From assembly GCF_014287775.1 (NCBI RefSeq), contig NZ_JACOOZ010000005.1, positions 124,001-188,000 of the forward strand: a stretch of DNA of 64,000 nt. Direction: 5' to 3'. The notes beneath the pieces are model-generated. The model did no database searches, had not been told where the DNA came from, and saw only the letters and a program-made list of their open reading frames with translations. The translations under genes were made by a program, and so were the position numbers. The stretch is from Eubacterium_G segne (GTDB taxonomy: Bacteria; Bacillota; Clostridia; Lachnospirales; Lachnospiraceae). This document shows positions 1 to 8,929 of this stretch, piece by piece (position 1 is the first letter of the stretch; each line of letters begins with the position of its first letter).

Positions 1-596
1 TGGAAAAATTAGACGAAGAGTATAGAAATGACATATATTTCAGAGCAGGGGATCTGTATATGGATTATTACATGTTTAGTGAAGGCAAAATGGATGACAA
101 TGTAATAAAAAGTCGTAATGAGGAAGCTGCTTTGAGATATAAAAAAGTGACAGATAATTACGATAAGAAAAATGTTCAGTTTAAAAACAGAATATGCGAA
201 ATAAGCAAGGTAATTAAGGCATTTAAAAAATCTTCAAGTGGGCTTAGTGATAATGGAAGTTCAATCACAGAAGAAGATCTGGTTAAGTATTGGAATGAAA
301 TGGTAAAGGCAATAGACGAAGAAGATTCATATATGAGAAAAGTTAACCTGTATCTTATAGTAGGGGATATAGTGTATGAACAAAGAACACAGTATTCTAC
401 TATATCAGATAATAATGTACAAAATCAGATAGAGGAGTATTGCATAAGTGCGTATGAATATTTAAAAAATGATACTAATAAGAAGAACGTAGATAGTTCA
501 TCGGAAGAAAGCATTAATGAGAAAAGGGTTAAGGCTGAGACATACTTCTCAAACATATATCAGCAGATAGCAAAGAAAACAATGGAGGACATATAA
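1..596 (+). CDS. C-terminal part of an unrecognised helical (TPR-like) protein, cut by the window edge
   Basis: The reading frame is open from base 3 with no stop, so this is the 3' end of a longer gene. The methionine at base 60 is internal, not a demonstrated start. The visible ~198 residues are charged and mostly helical, with pairs of amphipathic segments rich in Tyr, Ala and Lys that resemble tetratricopeptide-like helices. There is no membrane segment or catalytic motif in view. The stop codon lies next to the start of the following small membrane protein (one-base gap), so the two are probably co-transcribed. The family was not recognised. A C-terminal domain of a larger regulatory or surface-system protein is possible, but nothing here proves it. 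Confidence 0.7.
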   Translation, partial: EKLDEEYRNDIYFRAGDLYMDYYMFSEGKMDDNVIKSRNEEAALRYKKVTDNYDKKNVQFKNRICEISKVIKAFKKSSSGLSDNGSSITEEDLVKYWNEMVKAIDEEDSYMRKVNLYLIVGDIVYEQRTQYSTISDNNVQNQIEEYCISAYEYLKNDTNKKNVDSSSEESINEKRVKAETYFSNIYQQIAKKTMEDI

Positions 597-597
597 T

Positions 598-1011
598 ATG
601 AACATAAATGACGTTTTAAGAATATTAACATATGTATTTTTTACTTTAGCAGCCATTTCTTTAATAACAAGTATTATTTTGTTCTTCAAACTTCGTATTA
701 AAGAAGTTATTCAGGATCTGAATGGAACTTTGACACAGAAACAGGTTGAAGAGATGAGAAAAAGAAGTGGCAGTCATCAGCATAAAAATTATGGTCAGGA
801 TATTTTAGAAGGTGGATTAAATGACACAGGAAGCCTTGGAAAAACAGGAATGACAGGTAAAAATAAGACAGGAAAGTCGGGAAGAACAGGGCTTACAGGA
901 AGAGTAATGGAAAAATCAGCATCTATGGAAGCGGCTAAAAATGCAAAATTTAATTCTAATTTTGTACTTGTTAAAAATATTGTTTACATTAATACATCAG
1001 AGTTTATTTAA
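598..1011 (+). CDS. small single-pass membrane protein with a Gly/Thr-rich tail
   Basis: A 137-residue protein of unrecognised family. Residues about 8-30 form one hydrophobic membrane segment. A basic amphipathic stretch follows (about 31-60), then a low-complexity tail with repeated Thr-Gly pairs spaced by Lys, Arg and Ser (about 78-101). The tail has no hydrophobic segment and probably faces the cytoplasm if the N-terminus is outside; this is inference. The ribosome site overlaps the end of the upstream gene, which indicates tight coupling. The Ig-like repeat protein starts 15 bases downstream. The Thr/Ser-rich tail could be a modification site (for example by a Ser/Thr kinase), but no kinase is visible in the window. 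Confidence 0.6.
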   Translation: MNINDVLRILTYVFFTLAAISLITSIILFFKLRIKEVIQDLNGTLTQKQVEEMRKRSGSHQHKNYGQDILEGGLNDTGSLGKTGMTGKNKTGKSGRTGLTGRVMEKSASMEAAKNAKFNSNFVLVKNIVYINTSEFI

Positions 1012-1026
1012 AGGGGAGGGAATAAT

Positions 1027-3198
1027 ATGCATTTAGATGTTAAAAAATTTATAAAGACAATTATGCAGTTGGGTGTAGTGTGTATGCTTCTCTTGATATT
1101 TTCAGATGTTACACAGGTAAGCGCAGCAAGACCTAAAATGGTAATTGATTCAAGAAATAAGGAAGACAGAAATGTGCGGATTACAGTGACTGCAACAAAC
1201 TTAGAAGAAGTGGATGTGGCTGAATTTTATTATTATGATAGAAAAAATCGAATTCACTATTTAAAAATATCAAATATCAGAAAATATAGAATTAACAAAA
1301 ATACAATTATTTTAAAGTATAAATGTAATTTGAAGCAATCAGGTAGTTATACATTAGCAATAGACATTATCTACAATAAAGGAACTTATTATAATATATA
1401 TAAGGAGTTTTCATACATAAAAAAATCAGATAATAAGATATATGTTGGTTTAGGTGGGAAAGACAGGGAGGTAAATATAGATGGAGAGGTATATAGTAAA
1501 ACAAAGCCATATATTTTACCTGATAATAGCGTAGAGGAAATAAGGGTTCCGGAGAAAAAATATTTAATAAAGGTCTTGTATAGAAGTCAGAAGAAAATAA
1601 TATCAGAAAATGAGATATTTCTTAAGTGGGGAGAAAAGGTAGTATATCCTGTACAGATAATTTCAAAGAATAAAGAAAAATTAGCTGATAATTACATTCC
1701 ACATATTGCATATTTTGAACTAAATATTGCAGGGGATAATGAGGGAGCTATAACAGTGGAATCCGGAAACGATAAATTAACGCTTAGTAAAGTTTTAATA
1801 ATTGATGGTACAAAACCGACAATAAAAATTGACAATAAATTTACAGATAATAAAACAAAATACATTAATCACGATGTTTCAATACCGGTAACTATTAAGG
1901 AAAAGAATTTTGATTCAGGTAAAACAACTGTAAAAATAAATGGGAAAAATGCTATCGTATCATGGAGTGGAAGTGGCAATACCCATAGAGGCAATATTAA
2001 ATTAGGTGAAGGGAAAAATATTGTAGAAGTCCAGTCCACAGATAAGGCAGGAAACAAGTCGGAAACAGTTAAATCATGTGTTGTTATTGTTGATAAAAAA
2101 AGTCCCAAAGTAGTTATTAAGGGATTTGAAAACGGCACCGGAAAAGGCTTGAAAAATGGTGAGAAGGTTCCATATCCACTTAATATAATTCTTTCAGATG
2201 AAACAAAAATAGGAAAACATGTAGTAAGTTTATTTAAACTATCAGATGATGGAAAAAAGAAATCGAAAATCGATTTAAAATCGACGGTTGACGGAAACAG
2301 AATTGAATATTCAATTGATGATTTGAAGGATGATGGGTACTATACGCTGTCTATATATGTTACAGACTATGCAGGGAATTCACCAAAGAAAAATACTTTA
2401 AAATCAGATGGAAAACGCCCTTATGTTATATCTAAAGGAAAGGTAACAGGGGCATTTACGGTAAATAGAGATGGGTCTTTATATGTAGCGGAAAAGGATG
2501 AATTGTTCGACAATCCCATAAAGGATTTAAATGACATAGTTATATATGAATATAACAAGAACGAGATAAGTAAAAGTAGCGTCGTGATAATAGATAGCAT
2601 ATCCACTAAAACTCTTGATTCTAATATGTATACTTTCAAAAAATTAGACAAGAGTGATAATCCAAAATACAGGTACGAATATAGGTATGTTATAAAAAAA
2701 TACAATTTTGATGAGGGAAATTATAACATACAGATTAATTCAACTTCTATTGCAGGACAAAATGGAACATTAATTGCAAGAACGGAAGAAAGCAACAGCT
2801 TAAATAAGATGATTATCATTGATAAAACACCACCGGAAATAGTGCTGTTTGAGGGTACTTCCAGTGGAAAAATCAAATTAAAAATACGCGACGATAATAT
2901 GGACGAAAATTCCGTGAAAATTTTGATAGGTGATAAGTCTTATGACTTAAAGAAAAATGATGATGAATCAACATCCACAAATTTGGTTTTTGAAGGTGAT
3001 ATTGGTAAAAATCCTTTAAATGCCAAGGTTTCCTGTAGTGATTTGGCAGGAAATACAACAAAAGGTGGGGAAATTACAATGATAAAAGAAGGCTCTATAA
3101 AGCAGATATTGATATTTGGAGGACTAGCATTAGGAGCAATAGTTTTTATTGCTTTAACAGTTATAACCATTGTAATGGTTAATAGAAATAACAAATAA
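1027..3198 (+). CDS. membrane-anchored surface protein with Ig-like repeats
   Basis: A 723-residue exported protein. Residues about 1-33 form a signal peptide (basic start, hydrophobic core, small residues before Ala-Arg). The long extracellular part holds beta-sandwich repeats. Three units end in a Asp-x-Ala-Gly-Asn motif near residues 339, 446 and 670, and units open with an Ile-Asp-x-x-x-Pro motif, typical of bacterial Ig-like repeats. A single membrane helix at about 693-716 is followed by a short basic tail, so it is anchored by a C-terminal helix, not by an LPXTG sortase signal. It has a good ribosome site (AGGGGAGGG) and sits between two other exported or membrane genes. It may be an adhesin, receptor or scaffold. 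The exact family and ligand are unknown. Confidence 0.75.
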   Translation: MHLDVKKFIKTIMQLGVVCMLLLIFSDVTQVSAARPKMVIDSRNKEDRNVRITVTATNLEEVDVAEFYYYDRKNRIHYLKISNIRKYRINKNTIILKYKCNLKQSGSYTLAIDIIYNKGTYYNIYKEFSYIKKSDNKIYVGLGGKDREVNIDGEVYSKTKPYILPDNSVEEIRVPEKKYLIKVLYRSQKKIISENEIFLKWGEKVVYPVQIISKNKEKLADNYIPHIAYFELNIAGDNEGAITVESGNDKLTLSKVLIIDGTKPTIKIDNKFTDNKTKYINHDVSIPVTIKEKNFDSGKTTVKINGKNAIVSWSGSGNTHRGNIKLGEGKNIVEVQSTDKAGNKSETVKSCVVIVDKKSPKVVIKGFENGTGKGLKNGEKVPYPLNIILSDETKIGKHVVSLFKLSDDGKKKSKIDLKSTVDGNRIEYSIDDLKDDGYYTLSIYVTDYAGNSPKKNTLKSDGKRPYVISKGKVTGAFTVNRDGSLYVAEKDELFDNPIKDLNDIVIYEYNKNEISKSSVVIIDSISTKTLDSNMYTFKKLDKSDNPKYRYEYRYVIKKYNFDEGNYNIQINSTSIAGQNGTLIARTEESNSLNKMIIIDKTPPEIVLFEGTSSGKIKLKIRDDNMDENSVKILIGDKSYDLKKNDDESTSTNLVFEGDIGKNPLNAKVSCSDLAGNTTKGGEITMIKEGSIKQILIFGGLALGAIVFIALTVITIVMVNRNNK

Positions 3199-3218
3199 AA
3201 AGTGAGGCACAAGAGGAA

Positions 3219-4121
3219 ATGAAGAAGAAAAAATGTATGATAACTTTGGTTATTTTTAGCATGTGGGTTGTAATGACAATAATTAACGGAAATTGCGTTG
3301 GTGCAATTAGAAATGAAAATGAAGAAAGCTGTGGTGAAATTGAAACCACATCTAATTATACAGAAACAGTATCGCAGGAAGAAACAGAAAGTAAAAATGA
3401 AAGTACATCCGGTGAAACAACGTCAGATTTATCAGAGGAGATAACCTCATACTTAACAGAAGAAACAACCGCTAATGTAACTGAAAACATATCAGTGGGT
3501 GAAACAGGTCTTATAACAGAAACACAATGTACTATTGTACAACCCCTGAAGCCTGACAAAGAAGTAACGACCGCAAAAATAAAACAAAGAAACATAAAAA
3601 TTGTAGTTTATAATAATGGTAAAAAATATGAGATTATAGAAAAAAATAAAAAAGAATTAGTGTTACCTAAAAATTATGAGAAAATGATTAAATCCTATCC
3701 TTTTCTTAAAAATGACGGATATGTTTTTTGTGGATGGTACAAGGGAAAAAATAAGGTGACTGTTATCAGGGAAAACACAGAACTTACATTAAAATGGCGA
3801 AAAATAAAAGTACGATTAATCAATGTTAAAAATGCTAAAGGGAAGGTAAGATTATATTTTAGCAACAAGGATTGGAATAAAATAGATGGTATTGAGGTAA
3901 TGTATTCATCTAATTTGAAATTTGCAAATTCAAGGATAATCAAATTGTCCACATGGAAGAAAAAAGTAAAGAGTTATGAATTTAAACACTCAGGGAAAAA
4001 GTTTAAAAATGGAAAAGCGTATTTTTTTAAAGTAAAGTTTTTTTATTATATTAATAGTAGAAAAAAGTATTATAAAGGAACAGGTCCATATAAATGGGTT
4101 CGCTACTACAAAAGAACATAA
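3219..4121 (+). CDS. secreted protein with Thr/Glu-rich stalk and one InlB-type repeat
   Basis: A 300-residue protein. Residues about 1-30 look like a signal peptide. Residues about 31-115 are a low-complexity stretch rich in Thr, Ser and Glu, typical of a surface stalk. About 125-190 matches the Listeria-Bacteroides (InlB B-type) repeat, with a Gly-Tyr-x-Phe-x-Gly-Trp-Tyr core and a terminal Leu-x-Trp. The C-terminal ~100 residues are very basic and beta-rich, possibly fibronectin-III-like. There is no LPXTG motif or C-terminal membrane helix, so it may be retained through its basic domain. It lies 20 bases after the Ig-like protein and ends the operon. The signal peptide and repeat are visible; a role in surface binding is inference. 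Confidence 0.7.
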   Translation: MKKKKCMITLVIFSMWVVMTIINGNCVGAIRNENEESCGEIETTSNYTETVSQEETESKNESTSGETTSDLSEEITSYLTEETTANVTENISVGETGLITETQCTIVQPLKPDKEVTTAKIKQRNIKIVVYNNGKKYEIIEKNKKELVLPKNYEKMIKSYPFLKNDGYVFCGWYKGKNKVTVIRENTELTLKWRKIKVRLINVKNAKGKVRLYFSNKDWNKIDGIEVMYSSNLKFANSRIIKLSTWKKKVKSYEFKHSGKKFKNGKAYFFKVKFFYYINSRKKYYKGTGPYKWVRYYKRT

Positions 4122-4275
4122 TGTAATGTCTTTTAAAGCAGTTTTTCTCCCACCAATACATTGATTTCTACGCATTTATTACTTTATAATAGCCTTTAAT
4201 ACAAAAAATCAGTGCCAAAACTCGCAAATATCAGGAAATTATTAGTTAATATAGGGATTAACGGAAGTTATTTCC

Positions 4276-4304
4276 TTGAAATAATTATTTCCATATGCTA
4301 AAAT
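4276..4304 (+). promoter_or_regulatory. sigma-A promoter of tyrS
   Basis: TTGAAA (4276-4281), a 17-base spacer, and TAAAAT (4299-4304) preceded by a TG extension at 4296-4297. Transcription would start near 4311, about 47 bases before the tyrS ATG. A perfect 14-base palindrome, GAAATAATTATTTC (4278-4291), overlaps the -35 and spacer. A second possible promoter, TTGATT-18-TATAAT, lies upstream at 4161-4190. The remaining sequence from 4122 to 4357 holds no T-box signature and no gene. Confidence 0.6.
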
Positions 4305-4357
4305 TATACATTGAGTTTATGAGCAATAATAAAAAGAGGAAAGGAATTTGTTCGATT

Positions 4358-5584
4358 ATGAATACTTACGAAGAATTAAAGGCTCGTGGTCTTATTGCGC
4401 AGGTGACAGACGAGGAATTAATTAAAGATTTAATTAATAAAGGAGAGGCTGTTTTCTATATAGGTTTTGACCCTACAGCAGATAGTTTGCATGTTGGACA
4501 TTTTATGGCTCTTTGCCTTATGAAGAGACTTCAGATGGCAGGAAACAAACCTATAGCATTGTTAGGTGGCGGAACAGCTATGATTGGTGATCCTTCAGGA
4601 AAAACAGATATGCGTAAAATGATGACTAAGGAGACTATCGATCATAATATTGAATGCTTTAAAAAGCAGATGAGCAGATTTATAGACTTTTCTGACGGAA
4701 AAGCATTAATGGTTAATAACGCTGACTGGTTATTGGACTTAAATTACATTGATGTTTTAAGAGATGTTGGAGCACATTTTAGCGTAAACAGAATGCTTAC
4801 TGCAGAATGTTATAAGCAGAGAATGGAAAAAGGACTTACTTTCCTTGAATTTAACTATATGATTATGCAGAGTTATGACTTTTACAGATTGTATCAGGAT
4901 TACGGCTGCAATTTACAGTTCGGTGGAGATGACCAGTGGAGCAACATGCTTGGTGGTACGGAGCTTATCAGACGTAAGTTAGGAAAAGATGCCTCAGCCA
5001 TGACTATTACACTACTTCTTAATTCAGAAGGAAAGAAGATGGGTAAAACAGTTAGCGGTGCAGTATGGCTTGATCCTGAAAAAACTTCACCATATGAGTT
5101 CTATCAGTATTGGAGAAATGTAGATGATGCAGATGTTATTAAGTGCTTAAAGATGCTTACATTTGTTCCGTTAGAAGAAATAGAAGAAATGGAAAAGTGG
5201 CAGGGAAGTGAATTAAATAAGGCAAAAGAAATTCTAGCATATGAGCTTACAAATTTAGTTCATGGTGAAGAAGAAGCAAAGAAGGCACAGGATGCATCAA
5301 GAAAGATATTTGCCAACGGTGGTATTTCAGGTAATATTCCAACTACAACATATTCAAAAGATGAAATAGATGCCGGAAAAGATATTCTTACACTGTTAGT
5401 AGATACAGGACTTGCAAAATCAAGAGGTGAAGCGAGAAGACTTGTACAGCAGGGTGGTGTTTCCGTCAACGGAGAAAAGGTTAATGCCATTGAAACATCA
5501 TTTACTACTTCAGAATTTAATGAAGATGGGGTTTTACTTATTAAAAAAGGTAAGAAAGCTTTCCACCAGATAAAAGCAGATTAA
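4358..5584 (+). CDS. tyrS: tyrosyl-tRNA synthetase
   Basis: Cytoplasmic class I aminoacyl-tRNA synthetase that charges tRNA-Tyr with tyrosine. The 408-residue length fits the bacterial family. The HIGH signature is His-Val-Gly-His at residues 45-48 and the KMSKS loop is Lys-Met-Gly-Lys-Thr near residue 230. The last ~60 residues form an S4-like RNA-binding domain. The start at 4358 is chosen because AGGAAAGGA precedes it and because the upstream in-frame ATG at 4295 lies inside the promoter. It is followed after 28 bases by alaS and is probably co-transcribed. No T-box leader was found, so control differs from the tRNA-sensing scheme common for synthetases in this phylum. Confidence 0.97.
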   Translation: MNTYEELKARGLIAQVTDEELIKDLINKGEAVFYIGFDPTADSLHVGHFMALCLMKRLQMAGNKPIALLGGGTAMIGDPSGKTDMRKMMTKETIDHNIECFKKQMSRFIDFSDGKALMVNNADWLLDLNYIDVLRDVGAHFSVNRMLTAECYKQRMEKGLTFLEFNYMIMQSYDFYRLYQDYGCNLQFGGDDQWSNMLGGTELIRRKLGKDASAMTITLLLNSEGKKMGKTVSGAVWLDPEKTSPYEFYQYWRNVDDADVIKCLKMLTFVPLEEIEEMEKWQGSELNKAKEILAYELTNLVHGEEEAKKAQDASRKIFANGGISGNIPTTTYSKDEIDAGKDILTLLVDTGLAKSRGEARRLVQQGGVSVNGEKVNAIETSFTTSEFNEDGVLLIKKGKKAFHQIKAD

Positions 5585-5612
5585 TTATATTAATATAACC
5601 GGAGGCATAAAA

Positions 5613-8252
5613 ATGAAGAAATATGGATTAAATGAACTTAGAAAAATGTATTTGGATTTTTTTAAGTCAAAGGATCATTTTGTAAGAGGAAGCTATTCAT
5701 TAGTTCCTCACAACGATAACAGTCTTTTACTTATAAATGCAGGAATGGCTCCACTTAAGCCTTATTTTACAGGACAGGAGATTCCACCAAAGAGAAGAAT
5801 GGCTACATGCCAGAAGTGTATAAGAACAGGTGATATTGAAAATATTGGAAAAACTGCGAGACACGGTACATTTTTTGAAATGCTTGGTAACTTCTCTTTT
5901 GGTGATTATTTCAAAACAGAAGCTATTCACTGGTCATGGGAGTTCCTGACAGAGGTAGTTGGCTTAGAGCCTGACAGATTATATCCTTCTGTATATTTAG
6001 ATGATGATGAAGCCTTTGATATTTGGAATAAAGAAATCGGAATTTCAAAGGATAGAATATTTAAGTTTGGAAAAGAGGATAATTTCTGGGAGCATGGAGC
6101 AGGTCCTTGTGGTCCATGTTCTGAAATTTACTATGACCGTGGAGAAAAATATGGATGTGGAAAGCCGGGATGTACTGTCGGATGCGATTGTGACAGATTT
6201 ATTGAAATCTGGAACAATGTATTTACGCAGTTTGAAAATGACGGCAAGGGAAATTATACAACATTAAAGAATAAAAATATTGATACAGGAATGGGACTTG
6301 AAAGACTGGCAACAGTTGTTCAGGATGTAGACTCAATTTTTGATGTTGATACAATTAAAGCACTTAGAGATAAGGTTTGTGAAATTACCGGGAAAGAATA
6401 CAAGAAGGAATATAAATGGGATGTGTCCATCAGAATTATAACAGACCATATCCGTTCAGCAACATTTATGATTTCAGACGGAATTATGCCTTCAAATGAA
6501 GGACGTGGATACGTTTTAAGAAGACTTATCAGACGTGCTGCAAGACATGGAAGATTGTTAGGAGTTAAGGGACAGTTTTTGGCAAAACTTTCAGAAACAG
6601 TTATTGAAAGCTCAAAAGACGGTTATCCTGAACTTGAAGAAAAGAAGAGCATGATTTTCAAGGTTCTTACAGAGGAAGAAAACAAATTTGATAAGACTAT
6701 TGATACAGGACTTAGCATTTTAGCCGACATGGAAGAAGAAATGAAGGCAAAGAATGAAAAAACTTTGTCCGGTGAAAATGCATTTAAGTTATATGATACT
6801 TATGGATTCCCACTTGACCTTACACAGGAAATTCTTGAGGAAAAAGGATTTGATGTGGACGAAGACGGCTTTAAGAAGGCAATGGAAGTTCAGAGAGAAA
6901 CAGCCAGAAAGGCAAGAAAAACTACTAACTACATGGGTGCTGACGAGACAGTATACGAAAGTCTTGATACATCACTTTCAACACAGTTTGTGGGTTATGA
7001 TAAATTAATTGAAGATTCAGTTATTACTGCTCTTACAACAGAAAAAGAAGTTGTACAGGCATTAGCTGATGGCGACAAAGGTACTATTGTTGTGGAACAG
7101 ACACCTTTCTATGCTACAATGGGTGGTCAGGTAGGTGACAAAGGTATCATTAAAACAAACGAAGGAACATTTGTTGTTGTTGATACAATTAAGCTTCACG
7201 GCACCATGGTAGGACATGTAGGTTATGTTAGTGAAGGTATGATTCAGGTAGGCGATAAGGTAACTTTAAAGGTTGATAGTGCAAACAGAAATGCAATAGC
7301 TAAGAATCATAGTGCAACCCACTTACTTCAGAAGGCATTAAAGCTTGTTTTAGGAAATCATGTTGAACAGGCAGGTTCATATGTTGATGCTGAGAGACTT
7401 AGATTTGACTTTACTCATTTTCAGGCTATGACACCGGAGGAAATTGAAAAGGTTGAAGCCTTAGTTAATGAACAGATTGAAAATGGACTTGATGTAGTTA
7501 CTGAAGAAATGAGTCTTGAAGATGCCAAAAAGACAGGAGCAATGGCATTATTTGGTGAAAAGTATGGTGACAAAGTAAGAGTAGTATCTATGGGAGACTA
7601 TTCTATTGAACTTTGTGGTGGTACTCATGTATCAAATACAAGCACAATTTCATATTTTAAGATTATATCTGAATCAGGAATTTCAGCAGGTGTAAGACGT
7701 ATTGAGGCTTTAACAGGAACAGGTCTTATGAAGCACTATGCAGATGTTGAAAAGAAACTTCACGAAGCTGCAAAGGTAGCTAAGACAGAACCAAACAATT
7801 TGGTTAAGAGAATAGAAACATTAAATGAAGAAATTAAGGCTTTATCTTCTGAAAATGAAAAGTTAAAGGCAAAAATGGCAAACGCATCAGTTGGTGATGT
7901 TATGAGTCAGGTTGTTGAAGTAAATGGTGTTAAACTTTTAGCAACAAAGGTTGCTGACGTTGACATGAATGGATTAAGAAATCTTGGCGACCAACTTAAG
8001 GATAAGATGGGCGGCGGAGTTGTTGTTTTAGTGTCAACTACAGGCGACAAGGCTAACGTAATTGTTATGGCAGATGACGATGCTATATCAAAGGGTGCCC
8101 ATGCAGGAAATATGATAAAAGAAATTGCCAAACTCGTAGGAGGTGGCGGCGGTGGTCGTCCAAACATGGCACAGGCAGGTGGAAAGAACCCGGCAGGTGT
8201 AGATGAAGCCGTAGCTAAGGCAAAGGAAATTCTTGAAGCACAGATTGGATAG
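5613..8252 (+). CDS. alaS: alanyl-tRNA synthetase
   Basis: Class II synthetase that attaches alanine to tRNA-Ala and removes mischarged serine or glycine. The 879 residues match the usual length. The N-terminal catalytic core (about 1-240) has the motif 2 region. The editing domain carries the zinc and catalytic His-x-x-x-His motif near residue 566 and the Cys-Gly-Gly-Thr-His motif near 668. A coiled-coil region and a Gly-rich C-Ala domain follow. GGAGG lies just before the ATG. It sits in tandem with tyrS. A weak hairpin follows the stop, without a U-run, so termination between alaS and rpsU is uncertain; rpsU has its own promoter. Confidence 0.98.
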   Translation: MKKYGLNELRKMYLDFFKSKDHFVRGSYSLVPHNDNSLLLINAGMAPLKPYFTGQEIPPKRRMATCQKCIRTGDIENIGKTARHGTFFEMLGNFSFGDYFKTEAIHWSWEFLTEVVGLEPDRLYPSVYLDDDEAFDIWNKEIGISKDRIFKFGKEDNFWEHGAGPCGPCSEIYYDRGEKYGCGKPGCTVGCDCDRFIEIWNNVFTQFENDGKGNYTTLKNKNIDTGMGLERLATVVQDVDSIFDVDTIKALRDKVCEITGKEYKKEYKWDVSIRIITDHIRSATFMISDGIMPSNEGRGYVLRRLIRRAARHGRLLGVKGQFLAKLSETVIESSKDGYPELEEKKSMIFKVLTEEENKFDKTIDTGLSILADMEEEMKAKNEKTLSGENAFKLYDTYGFPLDLTQEILEEKGFDVDEDGFKKAMEVQRETARKARKTTNYMGADETVYESLDTSLSTQFVGYDKLIEDSVITALTTEKEVVQALADGDKGTIVVEQTPFYATMGGQVGDKGIIKTNEGTFVVVDTIKLHGTMVGHVGYVSEGMIQVGDKVTLKVDSANRNAIAKNHSATHLLQKALKLVLGNHVEQAGSYVDAERLRFDFTHFQAMTPEEIEKVEALVNEQIENGLDVVTEEMSLEDAKKTGAMALFGEKYGDKVRVVSMGDYSIELCGGTHVSNTSTISYFKIISESGISAGVRRIEALTGTGLMKHYADVEKKLHEAAKVAKTEPNNLVKRIETLNEEIKALSSENEKLKAKMANASVGDVMSQVVEVNGVKLLATKVADVDMNGLRNLGDQLKDKMGGGVVVLVSTTGDKANVIVMADDDAISKGAHAGNMIKEIAKLVGGGGGGRPNMAQAGGKNPAGVDEAVAKAKEILEAQIG

Positions 8253-8293
8253 ATACTTTTCAGGCTTTAACCTGGAATATCGTGAAAAAGCTA

Positions 8294-8321
8294 TTGACTG
8301 TAAAGAAAAATATGGTATAAT
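8294..8321 (+). promoter_or_regulatory. sigma-A promoter of rpsU
   Basis: TTGACT (8294-8299), a 16-base spacer, then TATAAT (8316-8321) with an extended TG at 8313-8314. Initiation would be near 8328, leaving a ~60-base leader before rpsU. This is among the strongest promoter matches in the window, as expected for a ribosomal protein gene. Confidence 0.7.
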
Positions 8322-8390
8322 ATTTTAAGTGTTTAGGCACAAATACCTACAGTTTTAGGAATCTATAACTGAAGGGAGGTCAGGAAGAGA

Positions 8391-8567
8391 ATGTCAAGCG
8401 TTATCGTTAAAGAAAACGAATCAATCGACAGTGCATTACGTCGATTCAAGAGAAATTGCGCTAAAGCTGGTATCCAGCAGGAGATTCGTAAGAGAGAACA
8501 TTACGAAAAGCCAAGCGTAAAGCGTAAGAAAAAATCAGAAGCAGCTAGAAAGCGCAAATATAATTAA
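8391..8567 (+). CDS. rpsU: 30S ribosomal protein S21
   Basis: A 58-residue, highly basic protein of the small ribosomal subunit that helps mRNA engagement near the 16S rRNA 3' end. Starting Met-Ser-Ser-Val-Ile-Val, it contains the conserved Ala-Leu-Arg-Arg-Phe-Lys-Arg core (residues 15-21) and ends in the usual Arg/Lys-rich tail. AGGGAGG (8374-8380) is its ribosome site. It has its own promoter upstream and a strong terminator immediately downstream, so it is probably a single-gene unit. In many Firmicutes rpsU is followed by yqeY; here the next gene is yqfC. Confidence 0.97.
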   Translation: MSSVIVKENESIDSALRRFKRNCAKAGIQQEIRKREHYEKPSVKRKKKSEAARKRKYN

Positions 8568-8571
8568 TTAT

Positions 8572-8626
8572 AAAAAAAGTGCTGTTGCGACAGTGATTTA
8601 CATCACGACTGCAACGCACTTTTTTT
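8572..8626 (+). terminator. rho-independent terminator after rpsU
   Basis: An A-tract, then stem GTGC/GTTGC (8579-8588) pairing with GCAAC/GCAC (8611-8619), with an inner GTGAT/ATCAC stem and a run of seven T (8620-8626). It begins five bases after the rpsU stop. The flanking A- and T-tracts make it symmetrical. Confidence 0.9.
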
Positions 8627-8677
8627 CTATGTTCTAACAGCATAAAGATTTCATAGTATATATTGGGGGGATAATAT

Positions 8678-8929
8678 ATGTTTAACGTTGATAATGAATA
8701 TGATATTCCAAGGGATGTAATTAATAATGAATGTTTATGCCAAATTACCGGAAGACGGGAAGTTATAGTTGAAAATTATAAAAGAATTAAAAATATCAGT
8801 GAAGAAGAAATTGAAGTAATATGCAAAAAATATAATATCCGTGTTATGGGAGAAAAACTCATCATAAGTTATTATAACAGTGATACCATGGTAATAGGCG
8901 GGTGTGTAAATGAAGTTCTCTTTTGTTAA
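8678..8929 (+). CDS. yqfC: sporulation protein YqfC (YabP/YqfC family)
   Basis: An 83-residue protein with the YabP/YqfC fold: an N-terminal Asp-Ile-Pro-Arg-Asp-Val segment, a central Val-Glu-Asn-Tyr strand, and a late Gly-Glu-Lys-Leu-Ile-Ile-Ser strand. In Bacillus the gene is expressed in the mother cell during sporulation, next to yqfD. The start has a GGGGGG site seven bases upstream. The 3' end overlaps the yqfD start by 20 bases, so the two are translationally coupled. Identification rests on size, motif pattern and the neighbour. The molecular role is not known. Confidence 0.8.
   Translation: MFNVDNEYDIPRDVINNECLCQITGRREVIVENYKRIKNISEEEIEVICKKYNIRVMGEKLIISYYNSDTMVIGGCVNEVLFC

Noticed and set aside
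4122..4357. T-box leader upstream of tyrS
   Set aside because: No T-box antiterminator core or terminator hairpin is visible, and the likely promoter starts only about 47 bases before the gene.
5727..8167. Reading frames inside or antisense to alaS
   Set aside because: They lack ribosome sites and lie entirely within a clear, full-length synthetase gene.
8253..8293. Terminator after alaS
   Set aside because: Only a four-base stem with no T-run is present.
8640..8677. Sigma-E type promoter for yqfC
   Set aside because: A CATAGTAT element (8652-8659) fits the -10 pattern, but no matching -35 is seen at the required spacing.
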